64,000 nt of DNA from Dermatemys mawii (Eukaryota > Chordata > Testudines > Dermatemydidae), in contig ML677472.1 in assembly GCA_007922305.1 (NCBI GenBank), positions 62,001 through 126,000 on the forward strand, given 5' to 3'. This document shows, piece by piece, positions 22,586 through 34,320 of this stretch. Both the position numbers and the translations under genes were made by a program. The notes below the pieces were generated by a model. It saw nothing but the letters and a program-made list of their open reading frames with translations, had not been told where the DNA came from and did not search any database. Numbering within the stretch: position 1 is the stretch's first letter; each line of letters begins with the position of its first letter.

Positions 22586-24047
22586 CCGGGATTGGCAACC
22601 TATGGCACGCATGCCAAAGACGGCACATGAGCGGATTTTTAATGGCACGCCTGCAATGTTCCATGAAAACTCCTGCACAGCCCGGCCTGCTCTTCTCCAC
22701 CCCCGGGCCGGGGAAGGATACCCCCCCCCCCGCCCGCCCTCTGCTGCGGGATGGTTGGTCCTGCCTGGCTCCCCTGCCTCTTCCCGCAAAGTGGTAGGTT
22801 CCTGCCCCCCTCCTCCTCTTCCACCCCGTCCCTCCCTCCTTGCAGGCCAATGGCCTTTGCGGGGGAGGGGCACAAATGGGGCCACAGCAAGTTCCCTGCT
22901 CTGGGCTGAGGCAGAGAAGAAGCGGGGGCAGGGCCTTGGGGAAGGGGGTGGAATTGGGGCATATCCCCTCCAGTCCCCTTTTGTGAGCCGCTCAGGGCAG
23001 GGGGTTGGGAGCACCCCCAGGACCCCAGACCATACACTCAGCCCTGACCCTCCCCCCACAGCCTTCTTCCCTGAGCCCTGCAGCCCAGGACAGCCCCCAG
23101 GCTTCTGCCCTGCACACTCCCCTGAGACTCCTGTACCCGCCTCACACACACCCAGCCCTCTGCTTGACTCCTTCCCCCCCCCACATGACCCTGGCCCTGA
23201 CTCTGGCACCCCCATACATATCCAGACACCCCCAACCCCATACATCCTGACTCTTGCACCCCACAACCCCACTCCCATCCTGAGCACCAAATGGGAGCTC
23301 CTGCATGCCCCCCATTCCCACCTGGACCCCTCGCACCAAATAGGAGCTGCCCACCTAAGTGCTCCACACCCAAACCTCCTGCCCCAACCCTGAGTCCCGA
23401 CCCTCATTCTAGCTCCTGGCTAGACCCTACACCCCAATCCCCAGCCTGCTCCTTCACCCCCAGCCCTGCGCTTAGTGCACTCCCACCCTCAGTGCAGTGC
23501 AGAGAGGAAGAGAATGGTCCAGAACCAGGAAGAAGGTAGGTTCCCACTCTGTGGGCAGGGCCGGGACCCCAGACGGGCAGCAGGCTGAGCGGGTCTGGCA
23601 GCCGGGATCCCGGTGGATGGACCCTTCAGTGGCAGTGGTCTGAGCTGCTCAGCCCACTGCCAGTCTGGGGTCCTGGCCACCAGCCCCGCTTAGCCCACTG
23701 CCGATCTGCGGTTCTGGCTGCTGGCCCCTTGCCAGCCTGTGTCCCGGGCATAGGCCCTGCTCAGCCTGCTGCCGGCCTAGGTGAACGGAACCCCAGGCTG
23801 GCAGTGGGCTGAGCAGGCTGGCAGTGTAAGATCAGCATTTTAATTTAATTTTAAATGAAGCTTCTTAAACATTTTGAAAACCTCGTTTATTTTACAATTC
23901 GACAGTAGTTTAGTTACATAATATAGAGACTTACAGAGAGAGACCTTCTAAAAGAACATTGAAATGTATTACCGGCACGCGAAACCTTAAATTAAAGTGA
24001 ATAAATGAAGACTTGGCACACCACTTCTGAAAGGTTGCCGACCCCTG
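22586..24047. mobile_element. Non-autonomous hAT element with perfect 8-bp TSD
   Basis: The ends CCGGGATTGGCAACC and GGTTGCCGACCCCTG are inverted repeats of the CAGGGGTCGGCAACC type. The 8-bp target duplication CCATAGAC is exact at 22,578-22,585 and 24,048-24,055. The interior (about 22,690-23,820) is C-rich (CCCAGCCCTG-like) and non-coding, so the long GC-rich ORFs there are not genes. Confidence 0.85.
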
Positions 24048-24055
24048 CCATAGAC

Positions 24056-24619
24056 TGTCTGCAATTTTATGATCTGCTTTGTACCACAAATACATTTTTA
24101 ACACACACAAAAATTGAAATTCATTTTTAATGTGACTTTAAGACTGAAGCATTAAATAACCATTACGTCATTCTGAAGGAAATTAATTAATTTACAATTA
24201 CGTCATTCTCAAAGAAAGCAATTAAATAATCAAAACCACTATTAGCTAGCACTATAGTTTCTCCCAAGTACGGGGTTATGTTTTGGTGGTCTCAGAAATT
24301 CTGCATCAAAATAGTGGCATTTGTTACTGTTCAGGAAGCACTTCTCTGGACTATAATTGATTTGCACTTGGCAAGGTATCAATATTATTTTTTTTTCCTC
24401 CTCAAAAAATGTGTCTCATTTGGACAGCTGTGTCCCCTCAAAACTTGCTAATTGCCTTAGACAATTAAATAGATATTTGATGTCACAAGACCTCAGTATT
24501 AGCAACATGCAAAGGATTCACTGTAGTAAGTATAAGCTATACAAGGAATTCTGCAAATACAATTAACCATATTTGTGAAACTGTCAAGTCTTCTGATTTT
24601 CCAGGTAGCTTTGCCAGTA
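24056..24619. other. Unique spacer before block copy 2, no gene seen
   Basis: AT-rich with no recognised features. The block similarity to base 1 begins at 24,620. Confidence 0.45.
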
Positions 24620-25166
24620 GCTGGTCAGCTTTTTACGAATTTATGCCGCTGTGTCCCATGTCTAGGGTCTATAGTTCAATTTTATAATTACACAGGCAAT
24701 TGCTCTTGATTTCAGTCACCAGTATTTCACAAATGTTTAATGCGGGCATCAATAAGTAAGACCCTAATAGAAAAGTATTAATTATGACCCTTATTAGTAG
24801 TGATTTAAATAGCATTACCTACATATAGTTGGTTTGTGCAAAAGAAGGAATAAGACACAGAGATTGTAACTGAACACTTCCAAACTGAAATACAAGACAA
24901 GAATTCAGATAAGGGGGCTGCAGTAGGCTAATATAGGAATAGTTTATGGAATGAGTGGTTATTAAGTAAGGATCTGTGTAAAGAGAGCCTATCGAAGGGG
25001 GGAGTCTTTTCCATGCAGGGCTGGGAGTGAAATTGCAGTTCAGCAAATTGATCTGAGGAATAGCATGAAGAAAAAAATCTGATGTGAAATGCACAGTACA
25101 GATGTGTTTCCCTTCCTATGTTGGATGAGAGTGAAAGGGCTCCTTCTTGGGGTGTTGTAACAGGAT

Positions 25167-26099
25167 TTATGAAGTCCCATCTCTTAGATGGCTTTTGAAT
25201 TGATGCAGAATCTTCTCTGACAACTGTTTCAGTTTTGGATTGGTCAGAACCAAAACAATAGGGTGTCCAGAAGGATATGCAGAAAGTAGAACTTCATAAG
25301 GTAAACGTGCAGGGTTTTGAAATGTGATTGTGCCTGTTAAAATGGCTATCATAGTCACAAAATATGTAATGAAAAGGACAAAGAAGGAGAGCAGAGATTT
25401 CATGGCATTGGTATGGGCCTCCACACTGAGATCTTTGAAATCAGTAACAATGTGTTTCATTTTCTTGGTGTGTTTCCATTGAGAGATGAGCAATAGGATG
25501 GATGAAACCAAGAATATGGTGAACGGGATGGCACATAAAATAACTTCCATAGGCATATATAAGAGATTTGAGATCTTCTTAGCATCATTCAAGGTTGTGT
25601 TTCCTTCTGGGCTTTTCGTTGAGTTGCAGAGATCAACCCCAATATCGCACCAGACCAATGGCAGGGAACTGACCAAGGAAATCATCAGGGATCCCAGGAG
25701 CAGCCTGGGCATCAGCCAAGCAATTCTCAGCTTCAGCCAGAGAAAGAAGGGTTGGGAGAAGTTGGCAATCTTTACAGAGTAGAAGACGCTAAGCCAGGTG
25801 GCACACCAGAGACTGACCATGTTTAGAAAATACCACAGGATTGCGAATGCTTTGTGTTTGCATCCTAGTGCAGAAGTGCTTGGAAAAGCGACATAGACGA
25901 AGTTGCTCAGCATTACAATCCATTGTAGGAGAAACCTGGAGATACTCAGGGAGGTGAGAATGAGCTCACAGGAGGCCAGCTTTCTGCTTTTGATCCAGTC
26001 AGTGAAAATCACAGCTATAATAAATCCATTTCCCAAACTTGCAACAAGGGACTCAAGGCCCAAAAGGATCAGAGAGATGAGAGCAACTGGAGTAAGCAT
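25167..26099 (-). CDS. TAS2R: Bitter taste receptor, TAS2R40-like (copy 2)
   Basis: A second complete 310-residue TAS2R, paralogue of 1,502-2,434, with the same hallmarks: LGNGFI, LSISRFLLQW, TWLSVFYSVKIANF, NST and NTT in loop 2, SQWKHTKKM, HTNAMKSLLSFF, and LVLVLTNPKLKQ. Residues 3-69 are identical to copy 1. By eye the remaining 240 or so residues differ at roughly one position in five, with changes in TM3, extracellular loop 2, TM5 and TM6. The copies may therefore bind different ligands (inference). There is no frameshift or stop, so it is presumably functional. Confidence 0.93.
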   Translation of the reverse strand: MLTPVALISLILLGLESLVASLGNGFIIAVIFTDWIKSRKLASCELILTSLSISRFLLQWIVMLSNFVYVAFPSTSALGCKHKAFAILWYFLNMVSLWCATWLSVFYSVKIANFSQPFFLWLKLRIAWLMPRLLLGSLMISLVSSLPLVWCDIGVDLCNSTKSPEGNTTLNDAKKISNLLYMPMEVILCAIPFTIFLVSSILLLISQWKHTKKMKHIVTDFKDLSVEAHTNAMKSLLSFFVLFITYFVTMIAILTGTITFQNPARLPYEVLLSAYPSGHPIVLVLTNPKLKQLSEKILHQFKSHLRDGTS

Positions 26100-27048
26100 A
26101 TTTCGACTTCTTGTTTTCCAAGCCTGCGCTGATTCTTCTGTTCTTGGAGAAACGGCAAAACGAGAAATTGTGACCCTTGTTCTGGTCTGCTGGGATGTGT
26201 CTGTTAATGATACTGTTGGTTTAAGCTTTTTCCAAGGCTAGGAACTGAATTCATAGGGATGCAAATCTCCAAAAGGATTCTGTTACTGATGGCTTCATCT
26301 ACTGTCCATATTTATCCATTTCTTTCCAGAGTGCTGTGCCTTTTCTGTGAAAATCTTCATTTCCTTCTTCATTCCTTTAATCTCTTTCTCTCTCCTCTCC
26401 CTCTCTCCCACTTGTTTATTTTCATTGTTTGACTTCTAGGTTTTCTCACTGGCAGAGCTGGGGCTAGACATAAGCAAGACTAACCAATTGCTTAGGAACA
26501 CAAGCAGCTCAAGCATCCCCCTTTTGTTTTTTATTATAAGAATTTCCCTGTTTTAGTATTGTGTGTGCGTGTGGTATCAGGGAGGGGGGAGGATTTCCTG
26601 CTTAGGAGCCTCAATGGACAAGCACCAGCATTGCTCACTGCATGCGTTTTATTGGGAGCTATGCTTGAAAAATGTAATGCAACCCACAGACCCTGCTCCT
26701 TTTTTCCACCAGGTTAAGAGTAATGCCAATGGAAGTCAGCGAGAGTTGGTAGCATGAGAATCGGATGGATTGAAGTGGCACTGATGTCATGGTAGCAGTG
26801 TATGAGAATTCTAACTGTGACAGGGCCCACTAACCTCTTCAGCACCTCATACTGTTCTCTGTGGTGCAGCACGACTTTCCTGTGCTTGGCATCCCCTAAA
26901 GGTTGTCAAAAAGTTCTTTGTGGCTCTTCAGTGGCTTGAGGCCTCCACAGGTTTAGAGGCTCTGGTTGGCAGCCACAGACCAGATTTTTCCTTGGGATGA
27001 ATTTAATCTGGATGTAACCCTTTAACTGTGTTGTGTGTTATGGTACAT
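26100..27048. other. TAS2R 5' flank, no other gene seen
   Basis: Paralogous to 2,435-3,357. The 130 bp before the start codon differ between copies more than the first 200 bp of coding sequence do. Confidence 0.5.
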
Positions 27049-28255
27049 AGAATCATAGAATATCAGGGTTGGAAGGGACCTCAGGAGGTCATCTAGTTCA
27101 ACCCCCTGCTTAAAGCAGGAGTAACCCCAGCTAAATCATCCCAACCAGGGCTTTGTCAACCCTGATCTTAAAAACCTCTAAGGAAGGAGATTCTATCACC
27201 TCCCTAGGTAACCCATTCTAGGGCTTCACCACCTCCTAGTGAAAATGTTTTTCCTAATATCCAACCTAAACCTTCCCACTGCAACTTGAGACCATTACTC
27301 CTTGTTCTGTCATCTAGTACCACTGAGAACAGTCTAGATCCATCCTCTTTGGAACACTCTTTCAGGTAGCTGAAATCAGCTATCAAATCTCCCCTCAGTC
27401 TTCTCTTCGGTAGACTAAACAATCCCAGTTCTCTCAGCCTCTTTTCATAAGTCATGTGCTCCAGGCCCTTAATCATTTTTGTTGCCCTTCTCTGGACTCT
27501 TTCCAATTTTTCCACATCTTTTTGTAGTGTGGGCTATAAAACTGGATACAGTACTCCAGATGAAGCCTTACCAATGTTGAATAGAGGGGAACAATCACGT
27601 CCCTGATCTGCTGGCAATGCCCCTACTTATACAGCCCAAAATGCCGTTAGCCTTCTTGGCAGCAAGGGCAAACTGTTGACTCATATCCAGATTCTCGTCC
27701 ACTGTAACCTTTGGGTCCTTTTCTACAGAACTGCTGCCTAGCCATTCGGTCCCTAGTCTGTAGCAGTACATGGGATTCTTCCGTCGAAAGTGCAGGACTC
27801 TGCACTTGTCCTTGTTGAACCTCATCAAATTTCTTCGGACCAATCCTCTAATTTGTATAGGTCCTTCTGTATCCTATGCCTACCCTCTAGAATATCTACC
27901 ACTACTCCCAGCTGAGTGTCATCCGCAAACTTGCTGAGGGTGCAGTCCATGCCATCCTCCAGATCATTGATAAAGATATTGAATAAAAACAGGCCCCGGA
28001 CCGACCCTTGGGGCACTCCACTTGATACCAATTAGACATTGATCACTACCCACTGAGCCCGATGATCCAGCCAGCTTTCTATCCACCTTATGGTCCACTC
28101 ATCCAGCCTACACTTCTTTAACTTGCTGGCAAGAATACTGTGGGAGACCGTATCAAAAGCTTTGCTAAAGTCAAGGAATAGCACATCCACTGCTTTCCCC
28201 TCATCTACAGAGCCAGTTATCTCATCATAGAAGGCAGTTAGGTTAGTCAGGCATG
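27049..28255 (-). repeat. CR1 LINE 3' part, present only in block copy 2
   Basis: Reading on the minus strand, frames give FLDFSKAFDTVSH and FADDTQL (reverse transcriptase), then NFDKCR-like and [10 protein letters not shown] regions and the CR1 tail. It interrupts the sequence equivalent to 3,357. A 4-bp ACAT lies on both sides, which may be chance. It inserted after the block duplicated. Confidence 0.88.
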
Positions 28256-28259
28256 ACAT

Positions 28260-31200
28260 ATGTGATGTATGAGAATGGAGTTAAAATTTTGAACACCAGT
28301 GTGCATGTGATTAATTTTATGTGTATTGTGTGTGATATGCACAGGTTGAGCTGTGGTGGGGCAGAGTTTTAGCTGTGGTGGGGCAGAGTCTAATGCTTAA
28401 TTTGTAGTCCCAAACAGAAGTGCTGAATCACCTGCTTTGAGAATACACACTGATGGTGCTTCTGTGTGTCTAATAGGTATGAAGAATATCACTCCTCTTT
28501 ATTCCAGCTCTGTTAATTTTTTGTCCATTGTCTAAATAATGCATGTGACACAAGACAGATTTTATCTTATTTTGGTTGGTCTATCCTGCTCCCAGCCACC
28601 AGTTTGCATCCACATTTTTTAAATGACCTGGAGAAAATAGTGATTTTTTAAACTGGGGGGAAGAAAACCTCCTGAGACAGGAAGAAATACCCTCCACCCC
28701 AGCAGACACCAGCTGTACCCTTCCCTGGTGCCAGAAATTCCCTAACGCTCTTAACCAGTCTAACCCCAACAGAACTGGCTCTAGGTCTCTGTAAACAAGG
28801 AGCTGGGCCTGCAATTTTATCTTTGTATTGTACTATAACTGCCCCTGCCCCCTTTAGCTCTCGCCATTTGCCAGTGAATACAGTCCAGAGAACCTGGTGA
28901 GGGACCTGGAAATGTTTTTTAAAAAGGTGTTTCCATAAAACAGAGAATGTTGGTTCTGTGTCCAACTTTCCCTGAGTCAGAATCCCATCAACGTGTAATA
29001 TAAGTTTGTATACAGGAATTTCCTGACTTCAAGATAAATAATCACATCATTGTGTACAAATAGTGGGGGCTAAGTGCTAGCTCACTGGAACATCTCTGAG
29101 GGTGAGATTTACCTGTAATCAGTTTCTTAATGTATTAGGCTTAAACTTGCATATTTTGTTTTATTTTGCTTGTAAGTTACTTTCTTCTGTCTATTATTAC
29201 TGAAACCCACTGAAATACTAATTTGTATACTTAATAAAATCACTTTTCTTTATCCATTAACCTAGAGTAAGTGGGGAAACATACCTGGGGGAGCAAACAG
29301 CTGTGTATATCTCTCTATTAGTGTTCTAGAGGGCAGACAATTTATGAGAGTACCCTGTATAAGCTTTACACAGAATATAATGGATTTATTTGGGGCTTGA
29401 ATCCCATTGTGAACTGGGTGTCTGGGTGGTGGAGATCAGTGACCTGCTCAGAAGTTTTTGGTTAAAATCTTCAGCTCTGGGGGCGTGGACCAGACCTAGG
29501 TCTGTGTTTTAGCAGGTTGGGGTGTTTAGCTCAACAAGGCAAGGTTCTGAGGTTCCACGCTGGCAGGGAAAACCATCTCAGCGGTAATCTCAGAACATCC
29601 AGTGACAGTCCCAAAGGGGTCTCTGTGACCGAACCCGTCTAAGTTATAATTTAAATTTGGGCTTAACTTGAATTTAATCTAAGATCACAAGACAGGCTCA
29701 GGCAAGGACAATTTTGCCTTTCCAATTCCAGATTTTCTACCTGGCTCCAGATATTATCTCCTCCCTCCTCTTCTGTAGCTCTTTCCTATGGTGAGGGAGG
29801 ATGCATATGCAGAAGTTCTGTTCCATGTTGTTTGTTTGGTGCAACATACAGTTTAGTAAGGTATCACCATTTTCAGCAGGCCCAAAAGAAAGCCAAATAA
29901 AAATGGCAAGAATTTGAATCATGTGGTCGGTCATATAAGAACTTCATGTCCCTTTTTTATGTCCTCCCATCACTTTGTCTTACTTACTCGTTGCTGCTGT
30001 TGTGACCATCTCTCTAAAGACAGGCTTCACCATCTTTTCTGGTCCTGACATGTCTCGACAAGTCCTGACTTGTAAACCTCCTCTTCACAGAAATATCTTT
30101 GGTTTTGAAATAAATTATTCTGTTTACAACCCATAATTAGTAGTTTATACAATGTATGCAAAATCAGTATCATTTGTTTCCTGTCACTGCAGAATATTCT
30201 AAATGGGAAAATGCAAAGATCTATGCATGAAATGGAAATACAGTAACTGAGCCCTTGCCTAACATACAGTTCAATGCATCTGTGTCTTTCATGATTAACT
30301 GTTGGAAGAGTAAATCCAGCAGAATTTTCTCCTGGGACAAGAGCAGATCAGTTTTCTTGGGGCAATTTCCTCTGCAACCCCTAGTCTGAGGGTCTGGTGA
30401 TCAAAAGGAAAAACATGTCCATGCTAAGCATAATGCAAATGATGCCTGAATTAAAATTAAATGGGGCCTTATCGTTAATGTGGCATCTTACTGATGAGCA
30501 GACAGGTTTCAAGATAAACTCTTTATTACGAATGGATATGGAATGGATATGGAATGAAACTCTTTATTACGAATATCTAGAAATAAAATAAAAGTTCCTG
30601 CTATTTACTAGCTTCAGCTTGCAACTGCCCTGTCCCGGACGCCTTTGTTTTGGCTCCCCTACAGGAAGTTAGTCATAAAAAAACATCTGCATGAAAAGTG
30701 TACAGGAAGTATGGCATCTCTTCACTTCCTGGAGGAGTTACTGTATAGCACATTTACCACAAATAAAATACTGAACAGTATTTTCATATAATTCATCCAG
30801 TTTCCTCTTCATTCATACGTTTCTTTCCCCTCTCATGTATATTCATGTCTCTTAATTTCTTTTATTCTCTGGTCCATCCTGTCAGTTTGTGAATGGAGCA
30901 CCATGGCTAACTAGTACTGCTTTTTCTGAAAATGCCGTGTACCATATTGTGTCTTCTTTCCTAGCACTCATTGATGGTGCTTTGTTGCACACTCTTTCCC
31001 CGACCAGAAATAAGGAAAGAAAACTGAATCATGGAACAGCATGTGCATAAACAGGGAGACAGAGGCAGTATACAAATTACACATTACACCAGATATTATG
31101 CCAGTGATGATGAATGTTTGCCTCTGAGTTAATGCAATTTTTTTTGCATATCCTTACTGCTTCAGTCAAAGTCTGAGGCCAGACTTTATAATCTTGGAGC

Positions 31201-32544
31201 CTTGTTTCTGATGCTTATGGAGCTATATGCCTAAGGAGCCATTTGGATATGAGATCTCTCATTTCATATAAACAATGCTTCTTTATGGCAGAGCCATCTT
31301 TTGTACTATGTGTGTTTCTGTCTTTCCCTCCAGCAAACTGTGTGTATCTTCCCCCTCTTTAGTCTCTTTCCCCTCATTAGCCAGAGTCTTGCCTGATCAC
31401 TTCGGGGCAGGGAATGGAGGGGCTGGGGGCAGAGAGCAAACATAAGAATCCCATAAGAGGGTAATACTGTGGGTATATTTTCAGAGCATCTTCTGCACAG
31501 TAGATGTCCTCTGAAAATTGGTATTCTAGTCAGGGTGACCAAAAGAGATCCTTTTTTTCCTATGACGTGTACAACTCACCCACTTTGAAAATTCTGGCGA
31601 AGTGACTTATGCAGGATCAAACCAGATGTCTGTATAAAAGGAAACCCCATCTTCTTAATCCAGTATCATTTACCTAACCACCATCAGCTCATAAACCACA
31701 TTCTATTTGAAATACACCAGTTTATTCTGTGGAAGAGTTTTCAAGTTTAGAATCATTTTGAGACTCTATAAAGAAAAATCTAACCAAACTAAAATTAAGA
31801 TTTTTTTCATCAAAATATTTAAATGAAAATGTTACATCTTTTTAAAGCATAAAGCACAAATGTAGTAATTTTATGTATTTATTTTATAGTTAATTAGATA
31901 TTTGATACATAATAAAGCATAAGCCAACCCATGGTCATTTATAAACTGCAGTCATTAAATCAGTTTCCTGTATCATTTAATTCTGTAATACATTTTGAGA
32001 AATATTTTTGAAAGATGCTATATAAATTAAAATGGTATTTTCAATGTAGTACTTCCAATATCCAAATTAGAGCTGTTCTTCATGAGAGTTTTAGTTTACA
32101 CTGAGCTGACTGACTCTTGTTAGTGTGCAATACATAAGCTTCATCAATAGTGTGCATGAGGGACAGCTGTGTGCTCATTCAATCACATCATTGTGTACAC
32201 ATAGCAGGGGCTAAATGTACACTAAGAGCATGGCATTTCAGATGGTAGCTTTATTGCTGAGCTGTGTGCATTATGGGATTTTCCGTGATGTGCATTGTGG
32301 GGTGCATGGTGGAAGCCAGGTAGAAACCAATGGAATTCAGGGATTTGGCATTAAACTCCAAAACATCCATGATTCTCCTCCCTCTGCCCCATGATTCCTT
32401 TCTTTCTGGGAAGGCTAGTGCCATTTTCAAACTACTGATTGCAAGCATGGGTGCAACAATGTTCTCTACTGCTGGGCTGGCAACCGGAATACACAGAGGC
32501 TGTTTGGGCTTTGTTTAAGCTCCTAGAAGCTGCTTGCTTCAGCA
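28260..32544. other. Intergenic flank of copy 2, no gene seen
   Basis: Paralogous to 3,358-7,469. It includes an imperfect ATGGATATGGA duplication near 30,530 and the small conserved frame at 29,737-29,934. Copy 2 has about 150 extra bp near 30,980-31,130. Confidence 0.5.
29737..29934 (-). other. Small open frame, copy 2 partner of 4,826-5,029
   Basis: A 65-codon frame paralogous to 4,826-5,029. It has the same signal-peptide-like start and a two-residue in-frame deletion, and a plausible donor (CAG then GTAGAA) overlaps its end. The family is unknown and it may be noncoding. Confidence 0.2.
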
Positions 32545-33170
32545 TTGGATTTTAACTGCCCTGTCTCCAAGCAGTTAATGCAACTTGAACAGCAGTTCCT
32601 CCAGAAGCATCAGAAGATGGTGGAGGATGAGGAGGATGCCAAGCAATTGCTGCTATTCCAGTTATTTCTGAAGCAGCTTCACCTGGTGCAGGGCTGTTTT
32701 GGGACTCATGAAAAAAGCATCGACTGGTGGAAAAAAAGCATTTCACAGACGTGGGATGATCAGCAGCGGCGAGAGAATTTCAAGATGCTGAAGGCAACAT
32801 TTTCTGCAGCAGCAGTGTACCAACCGGTGCAGTGACCTAAAGTGGCTGCTCATACCCATGGTCATCATTGTCATTTTAAAGCTGGCCACCCTTGAATGTC
32901 ACCCTTCCATTAGGAAAAATTTAATGTGGGGGGCATTGACTGTTGGGTCCATTGTCATGGAGGTGTGTGCTGTCATGAAGAACATACTCATGGACAGGGT
33001 TATAAATATTGGCAATGCTTAGGAGATTATTGATGGTTTAGTATGCATGGACTTCCTGAACTATTTTAGGGAAGTGGTTGTGATCATTCGCCCCCCTGCA
33101 CCAAGTCTCAGAGCTTATAAACAGAAAAGAACATGGTTGACCATCATAGCAAGTTCACAGACATAAAAGC
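32545..33170 (+). pseudogene. PIF/Harbinger (HARBI1-like) transposase relic, copy 2
   Basis: The amino-terminal frame (KQLMQLEQQFLQKHQK ... SIDWWKKS ... WDDQQRRENFKMLKATF) is open for 96 codons and then shifts. The next pieces read LKLATLECHPSI, TVGSIVMEVCAVMKN and EIIDGLVCMDF, in the order of Harbinger transposases up to the region where the first catalytic Asp would be. That Asp region (AIDGTHI-like in the family) is not recognisable here. It is longer than the copy 1 relic and dead through frameshifts and stops. Confidence 0.65.
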
Positions 33171-33661
33171 AGAATGATTGGGAAGGGTGCATGTGCTAGA
33201 ATCTTTTGGAACTCACATCTGTCTCTGGATAGCTGTCTGTCTTCTTTCTTCTCAGGGTTTGTCAACACAGGGACATTATTGGAGTTAGAAGAGGTGTAAA
33301 ATTTGAAGTGACTTTGTTAAACTGAATAAACCGCTGTGTGAACACCCTCATTCAGAATTAAAATGGCCTAATTAGGTTTAGTTTAATATACTTCCAAATA
33401 AGCAGTCCAATGGAAGAGAAGATCATAGGGGAAAAAAGTGGCTTTAAATGAAGAAAGTGGAAGATGGGATGGTCGGCTTGACAAGACATATGAGATTCTT
33501 TTATCCAAGGCTTGAAATGATTCTGCACTTCAGCAAATAAATGAACTGAAGCAAAGAATGGAACAGGACAAAAGTATTGTGAACTGTGGAATATTGATAG
33601 GATTCCATTTTTATGTTTAGAAGAAGTAGCAGGTCCTCCTCTTTGGGTAATATTTGGGGGT

Positions 33662-33806
33662 TTATGATGTCCCCTGTCTCATATGGCACTTGAACTGATG
33701 CAGAAGCTTCACTGAAACTGATCTGAGTTTTGCAGTCCTCAGAAGGAAGAAAATGGTTTGCCCATAAGAACAGATAGAAAGAAGAACTTCCCAGGCCACC
33801 TCTACA
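33662..33806 (-). pseudogene. TAS2R: TAS2R relic, C-terminal end only
   Basis: The minus strand has an open 47-codon stretch reading WEVLLSICSYGQTIFFLLRT and then SVSVKLLHQFKCHMRQGTS before a TAA stop. It aligns with the last 48 residues of the intact TAS2Rs (YEVLLSAYPSGHPIVLVLTN ... SVKFLHQIKCQLREGTS). The 3' flank down to about 33,480 also resembles the TAS2R 3' flank (CACTTCAGCAAATAA). Upstream similarity is lost. This is a more diverged TAS2R lineage than the other three. Confidence 0.75.
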
Positions 33807-34320
33807 ACCAATCAGAACTATTGCCGCTGATCACTCTCGCCCACCCCATTACAACCTGCAGCCACTCCCACAGGAGGGGTGTGTGGAAGGAGGAAGTTAT
33901 AAAGCCCAGTAGTTCAGGGTGTCTCTGCTCCCTCCTCCCCCTCTCCATCTTGTGAGCAATGGGACAGCTCCTTTCCTCTCTCCTCCCCTCTTCTCTCTCC
34001 CATGCGCAACCCAGCCTAGGACAGAGCTGGGGAGGGTGAAGACTCCCTGTACGAGAAGAATTGAGGCTTGGTGGGCAGAACTGATGGCTGTGGGGGCCAG
34101 TTCTTGGGCTAGGATACACACAGATCTAATGGGAAAGTGGGCAGGTGTAGTGCTGGGGTACCCACAGAACTGATGGGGGGAGCTGCTTATGTGTAGGGAT
34201 GGGGTGCACACAGAACAGTTGCCTCTTTTGACCCCTACTGCAGCTCCACTGACTTCTCCTGCAGCCTGCTCCCTACGAGGCAGGCCCTGCATCCTGTTTT
34301 AAACGAGAGAGTCCTGCTGC
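33807..34320. other. Copy-2-only segment, no gene recognised
   Basis: This part of the 1.4-kb segment is missing from copy 1. A TATA-like TTATAAAG lies at about 33,897 before a C-rich stretch. No ORF could be assigned. Confidence 0.35.

Noticed and set aside
22568..23407. Long GC-rich ORFs on both strands (up to 279 codons)
   Set aside because: Low-complexity C-rich core of a hAT element bounded by an exact 8-bp target duplication. No domain is seen.
27204..28259. Minus-strand ORFs as a host reverse-transcriptase gene
   Set aside because: Broken CR1 ORF2 pieces that end in a CR1 3' tail and are absent from the paralogous block.
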